Shown here one piece after another: positions 60,694-64,000 of a stretch of 64,000 nucleotides of DNA. Numbering within the stretch: the first letter of the stretch is position 1; the number at the start of each line of letters is the position of its first letter. The stretch covers positions 1 through 64,000 of the forward strand of contig CAJNDS010000014.1 in NCBI GenBank assembly GCA_905221605.1. Direction: 5' to 3'. A model generated the notes under the pieces. That model did not search any database. It worked only from the letters and a program-made list of their open reading frames with translations, and was not told where the DNA came from. The translations under genes and the position numbers were made by a program. Source of the stretch: Symbiodinium natans (Eukaryota; Sar; Dinophyceae; Suessiales; Symbiodiniaceae).

Positions 60694-61908
60694 TTAGAAC
60701 CACGCACGAAAAACAACTTCAACCCATTTTCTTGGGTTTCTATAAGCAAAACCATAGAATTCCAAAAAAAAAGGTTTACTCCAACCCATTTTCTTGGGCT
60801 TCTATGAGCAAAAGGGAAATAGAATTCCTAAGGAGCTGTAGCAAATCGCGCTTCCACCCAAGGCACACTTCCAGCGGCATTTTGGGAGCCCTACCATGAT
60901 CCCGGCAGTCTACAGTCTATGCAGTTTGGGGTTTGGGGTTTAGGGTTAGGGTTTAGGGTTTAGGGCTAGGGTATAGGGTTTGGGGTTTTGGGCTCAAGGC
61001 TTACCCAAACTTGCCAACGATCGGCCCTCAGATGAACTGATCCTCTTCACGACGAGGTCAGAAGGAAGGCGGACGTCATCAACAAACAGTTTGGAAGCGG
61101 CAGCGACAAGACTAGTTTAGGGTTTAGGGTTTAGGGTTTCGGGTTTAGGGTTTAGGGATTAGGGTTTAGGGTTTAGGGATTAGGGTTTAGGGTTGACCGA
61201 GGAACTTAATCTGAAGATCTCGCTCCAGGAAGCGTCTAGGGGCTTTGGGGTTTGCCTTCGGAACCCCAACAGCAGCCTGCGCAAAGAAAAGTTTTGGGTT
61301 CTGAAGGTAGCAATTACGAAGGACTAACATGTGGACATCTCACCCCCTAAGCCCTAATCACCCCTAATAAACCCTAGCAAGCCCCTACTAAACCTGAAGA
61401 AGCCCTAATAAAACCCGAATAAGCCCCAATAAACCCCTTCAAACCCTAAGAAGCCCTAATAAACCCGAATAAGCCCAAAAACAAACCCTACTGTTAAGCC
61501 CTCATGAAACCTAAACAGCCCCGAATTCTAAAACCCTCCAAATAAGCCCCTTATAAGCCCTTTTCACCCTAATAAGCCCTTTTAGCCCTAGTAAGCCCCC
61601 AAAAAAACCCTCGAAAGAAGCCCCTCAACCGTGGAACAGGCAAGGTTCGTGTGAAGGTCGCTGTACTGCGCTGTCTCCACCTTGTGCCGCAGCTAGGGTG
61701 TAGGGTTTAGGGTTTAGGGTTTAGGGTTTAGGGTTTAGGGTTTAGGGTTTAGGGTTTAGGGTTTAGGGTTTGGGGTTTAGGGTTTAGGGTTTAGGGGCTT
61801 GGGGCTTGGGGCAAGGTTCCCAGGCTGTGTTGCAACATAGGAACCCCTAAGGCTTAACGAGGGCGTTAAATTTCCAGGAGCTTGGGCGATGCTCGGAAAA
61901 AGGTCAGG
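60694..61908 (-). CDS. Gene of at least five exons, complete 3' end
   Basis: Minus-strand exons: 61692-61630 after CCCTAG| (RHKVETAQYSDLHTNLACST, donor ACG|GTTGAG); 61276-61206 after TTTTCTTTGCGCAG| (AAVGVPKANPKAPRRFLERD); 61111-61005 after CTAAACTAG| (ASKLFVDDVRLPSDLVVKRI then SSEGRSLAS, donor G|GTAAGC); 60909-60780 after CTGTAG| (PKMPLEVCLGWKRDLLQLLR then EAQENG, donor GGA|GTAAAC); 60739-60694 after TTTGCTTATAG| (PRKWVEVVFRAWF and TAA). Every join is in phase. A further exon (about 61908-61837, PDLFPSIAQAPGNLTPSL, donor TAT|GTTGCA) also fits. Intron sizes 40, 95, 94 and 353. Basic, helical protein of unknown family. The 157-codon plus ORF over 60426-60899 is antisense to the last exons. Confidence 0.7.
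61112..61192 (+). repeat. Telomere-like tract supplying an acceptor
   Basis: About 11 units. On the minus strand CCCTAAA repeats end CCTAAACTAG|, giving the AG of the 61111-61005 exon. Confidence 0.95.
61355..61620. repeat. Degenerate repeat CCTAATAAACCC / AAGCCC
   Basis: About 20 imperfect copies of CCCTAATAA and CCCGAATAAG. A decayed or variant telomere-like array, inside the 353 bp intron of the minus-strand gene. Confidence 0.85.
61697..61797 (+). repeat. Telomere-like tract (TTTAGGG)n
   Basis: About 14 units. Confidence 0.97.
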
Positions 61909-61985
61909 GCTTTGGGAGTTTAGGGTTTAGGGTTTAGAGTTTAGGGTTTAGAATTTAGGGTTTAGGGTTTAGGGGGCCTGCCTAC

Positions 61986-62141
61986 ACAGCAGAAATGATT
62001 CACAAAGCTCTTCCCACACTGTCTGTGGATGTCTGAACAGCTCCCATGTCGAACGAGAGAAAGAGCACGTACGTATTCCCTTGCACACATGCCTAGATGC
62101 TGCTGAAGAAGGGTAACGGTGTATCTACATTCTAGCCTCAT
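61986..62141 (-). CDS. First-exon candidate, 52 codons with ATG
   Basis: ACAATGAGG start; the frame reads MRLECRYTVTLLQQHLGMCA then RALSLVRHGSCSDIHRQCGK and FVNHFCC, ending at TGT|GTAGGC. Upstream codons are also open, so the start may be earlier. Could be the 5' exon of the gene at 60694-61908 or a separate short gene. Cys/His spacing near the end does not match a standard finger. Confidence 0.5.
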
Positions 62142-62225
62142 TGTGAAGCCTACTTCCGAAGTCCTGAGTCCTAAGCTACCTGATCCCTTAACCCTAAGCC
62201 CTATCCGCAAGCAGCGCTGTATACA

Positions 62226-62330
62226 CTAAACCCTAAACCCTAAACCCTAAACCCTAAACCCTAAACCCTAAACCCTAAACCCCCAAACCCCTAAACGCCT
62301 AAGCCCCTAAACCCCTAAACCCTAGACTTA
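62226..62330 (-). repeat. Telomere-like tract (CCCTAAA)n
   Basis: About 13 units, the last several with longer C runs. Confidence 0.95.
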
Positions 62331-62383
62331 TGGAAGCCACTCCAAAAGCCGACGAGGAGCCACACTCGCTTGCTGCACCTGGC
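62330..62383 (+). CDS. First exon candidate with telomeric donor
   Basis: ATG at 62330; MEATPKADEEPHSLAAPG, exactly 18 codons, then |GTTTAGGG. Acidic N terminus. The downstream exon was not identified. Confidence 0.45.
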
Positions 62384-62559
62384 GTTTAGGGGTTTAGGGC
62401 TGCAGGGTTTAAGGGCTTAGGTCTTAGGGTTGCTGAATTGGTTTAGGGTTTAGGGTTTAGGTTTTGGGGTTTAGGGTTTAGGGTTTAGGGGTTAGGGGTT
62501 AGGGGTTAGGGCTGGGGTTTAGGGGTTTAGGGGGGGGGGGGGGGGGGTTAGGCTTTCGT

Positions 62560-62900
62560 GTTTAGGGTTTGAGGAGACCAGGATTACAGTAAGGGTTTTA
62601 AGATTCAGGTCTTTTGGCTTTCGTGCTTCGGGTGTCAAGATGAAGGGTCTTAAGCTTTGTGTTTAGGGTTTTAGGATTAAGGGTCTCCGTTTATGGGTTT
62701 TAGGCTTTAGCGTTTAGGGTTTTGGGGTTACGGGTTTTTCGGTTAAGGGTTTTAGGCTTTACCGTTTAGGCGTTTAAGGTTAAGGGTTTTAGGCTTTAGC
62801 GTCTAGGACGGTTCTAGGATAAAGGGCCTCAGGCTTTGGGTTTCGGGTTTCGTGTTTGGGGGTTTTCGGCTTTAGGATTAAGGGTTGTAAACCCTAAACC
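62560..62900 (+). repeat. Degenerate telomere-like DNA (GGGTTTTAGGCTTTAGCGTTTA)
   Basis: Repeated GGTTTTAGGCTTTAGCGTTTAGG blocks with drift. No exon seen. Confidence 0.8.
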
Positions 62901-63089
62901 CTAAACCCTAAACCCTTAAGGCTACCGGATTTAGGGTTTTTAGGCCCTCCGGGTTGCCCAGAGAACCCCAAACCCCTACAAGGATGACGAGCTCTCGGGT
63001 TTAGGGTTTAGGGTTTAGGGTTGCTGTGGGCACTACCTGCACTGTGATGCCCCTCCCCCACCACTAAGTCGAAAACTCTAAGCCCGCCA

Positions 63090-63355
63090 TTCCTAAACCC
63101 TGAAAATCCTAAACCCTAGATTCCCAAACCCTAAATTCCTAAACCCTTAATTCCTAAACCCTACATTCCTAAACCTTACATTCCCAAACCCTGAATTCCT
63201 AGACCCTAAATTCCTAAACCCTTAATTCCTAAACCCTACATTCCTAAACCTTACATTCCCAAACCCTGAATTCCTAGACCCTAAATTCCTAAACCCTAAA
63301 TTCCTAAACCCTAAACCAAAAACCCTAAAACCCTTAAATTCCCAAACCCTAAAAC
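63090..63355 (-). repeat. Tandem array of 13-14 bp units CCCTAAATTCCTAAA
   Basis: About 17 copies of TTCCTAAACCCTAAA-type units with a higher-order repeat: the blocks at about 63130-63200 and 63200-63275 are near-identical. Confidence 0.9.
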
Positions 63356-63358
63356 CCT

Positions 63359-63403
63359 TCAAGGATCGACTTGTCCCAGTCATCCGGGAAGAGTGCATTT
63401 TAG
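63359..63403 (-). CDS. Small exon candidate
   Basis: Minus frame NALFPDDWDKSILEG then |GGTTTTAG. Acidic and aromatic; no neighbour anchored. Confidence 0.33.
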
Positions 63404-63635
63404 GGCCCATCAAATGGGTTTAGCTTAAACCGTTTAAGGTTTAGGGAATTAGGGTTTAGGGTTTAAGCTTCAGGGTTCAGGTGCAAGGCTTGCGGCTGAG
63501 GGAATTAGGCTTTTGGATTTAGTGTTTCCGTTTGTTTTGGCCGTTGTTCTGTCTTTCGTGCCTTTTTTGCTTTGACTTTCTGTCTTCCCTTCCTCCTGCT
63601 ACCCTAGACCCTAAGCCCTAACTGGCCCTAAACCC

Positions 63636-63709
63636 TGAACCGCATCTCCATGAAGGCAAGGTGACCTTCAAGGCGCGGAGGAACTGCCTCGGCTTGGTTC
63701 AGGCGTTGA
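63636..63709 (+). CDS. Exon candidate with telomeric donor
   Basis: Plus frame HLHEGKVTFKARRNCLGLVQ then AL, ending TTGAG|GTTTAGGG. Confidence 0.42.
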
Positions 63710-63895
63710 GGTTTAGGGTTTAGGGTTTAGGGTTTAGGGTTTAGGGTTTAGGGTTTAGGGTTTGGGGTTTGGGGTTTGGGGTTTGGGGTTTGGGGTTTGG
63801 GGTTTGGGGTTTGGGGTTTGGGGTTTGGGGTTTGGGGTTTGGGGTTTGGGGTTTGGGGTTTGGGGTTTGGGGGTTGGGGTTTGGGGTTTGGGGGT
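63710..63895 (+). repeat. Telomere-like tract switching from TTTAGGG to TTTGGGG
   Basis: Seven TTTAGGG units then about 17 TTTGGGG units. The minus ORF through it (NPKPQTP repeats) is repeat-driven and is not a gene. Confidence 0.97.
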
Positions 63896-63966
63896 TTTGG
63901 GTTTTTGGGCTTGGGATTCAGGGTTAAGGGTTTAGGGTTCAAGGTTTAGGCTGCCAACGCACCTGG

Positions 63967-63983
63967 GGGGGGGGGGGGGGGGT
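63967..63983. repeat. Poly-G run
   Basis: About 17 G. Similar long runs: 35876-35894, 48362-48383 (C), 48409-48421, 54909-54928 (C) and 62530-62547. Confidence 0.95.
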
Positions 63984-64000
63984 ACTTGCACTTTCATACA

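Noticed and set aside
60426-60899. 157-codon plus-strand ORF
   Set aside because: It overlaps antisense the two 3' exons of a minus-strand gene that has canonical, in-phase splice sites; no motif of its own.
63748-63942. NPKPQTP repeat ORF
   Set aside because: Direct translation of TTTGGGG repeats.
1-64000. The window as a true chromosome end
   Set aside because: Tracts occur in both orientations throughout and none runs off either end, so they are interstitial.
1-64000. tRNA or rRNA genes
   Set aside because: No A/B-box pairs with a cloverleaf and no conserved rRNA blocks were seen by eye; a tRNA covariance search would be decisive.

Overview
Nuclear DNA of a microbial eukaryote, probably an alveolate. 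The window is saturated with the telomere-type heptamer TTTAGGG/CCCTAAA: about 60 interstitial tracts in both orientations, plus homogenised variants (TTTGGGG, TTTCTAGGG, TTTAAGGG). It also carries many copies of small terminal-inverted-repeat (TIR) elements of about 80-220 bp and some long homopolymer and microsatellite runs. No operons, Shine-Dalgarno sites, rRNA, tRNA or CRISPR were seen. TTTAGGG telomeres occur in plants, green algae, dinoflagellates, chromerids and coccidia. Short introns, tiny exons and TIR elements acting as introns fit best with a dinoflagellate-lineage (Syndiniales/Amoebophrya-like) or related genome. That placement is inference.

Layout. 1-3,650: degenerate telomeric DNA and an AT-rich satellite of about 240 bp per unit whose orientation flips near 2,560. 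3,650-10,200: almost no telomeric repeats; purine/pyrimidine-rich tracts, diverged local duplications, a hairpin array (7,765-8,225) and one plausible polar ORF. 10,200-54,900 and 56,600-64,000: a mosaic in which 50-220 bp coding pieces alternate with telomere-like tracts and TIR elements. 54,970-56,545: three tandem copies of a roughly 660 bp unit made of nested palindromes.

Main result. The coding pieces can be chained into genes whose introns are the telomere-like tracts and TIR elements. The clearest is a minus-strand LURP-one-related (tubby-like fold) gene, 44,079-41,535, with an MGCAAS myristoylation-type start. Others form phase-consistent GT-AG or GC-AG chains: plus 59,420-60,013; minus 61,692-60,694; plus 48,511-49,017; minus 47,966-47,676; minus 46,519-45,942. 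In several introns the heptamer supplies the splice site (donor in G|GTTTAGGG, acceptor in CCTAAACTAG|). In others the TIR element ends supply it. Some introns are flanked by short direct repeats whose precise removal also restores the frame.

Most proteins have no family I recognise. A Ty1/copia reverse-transcriptase fragment (about 16,350-16,113) is the only recognisable autonomous-element relic. Exon limits were worked out by hand. Because open stretches of 30-50 codons arise by chance, isolated exon candidates are given low confidence.
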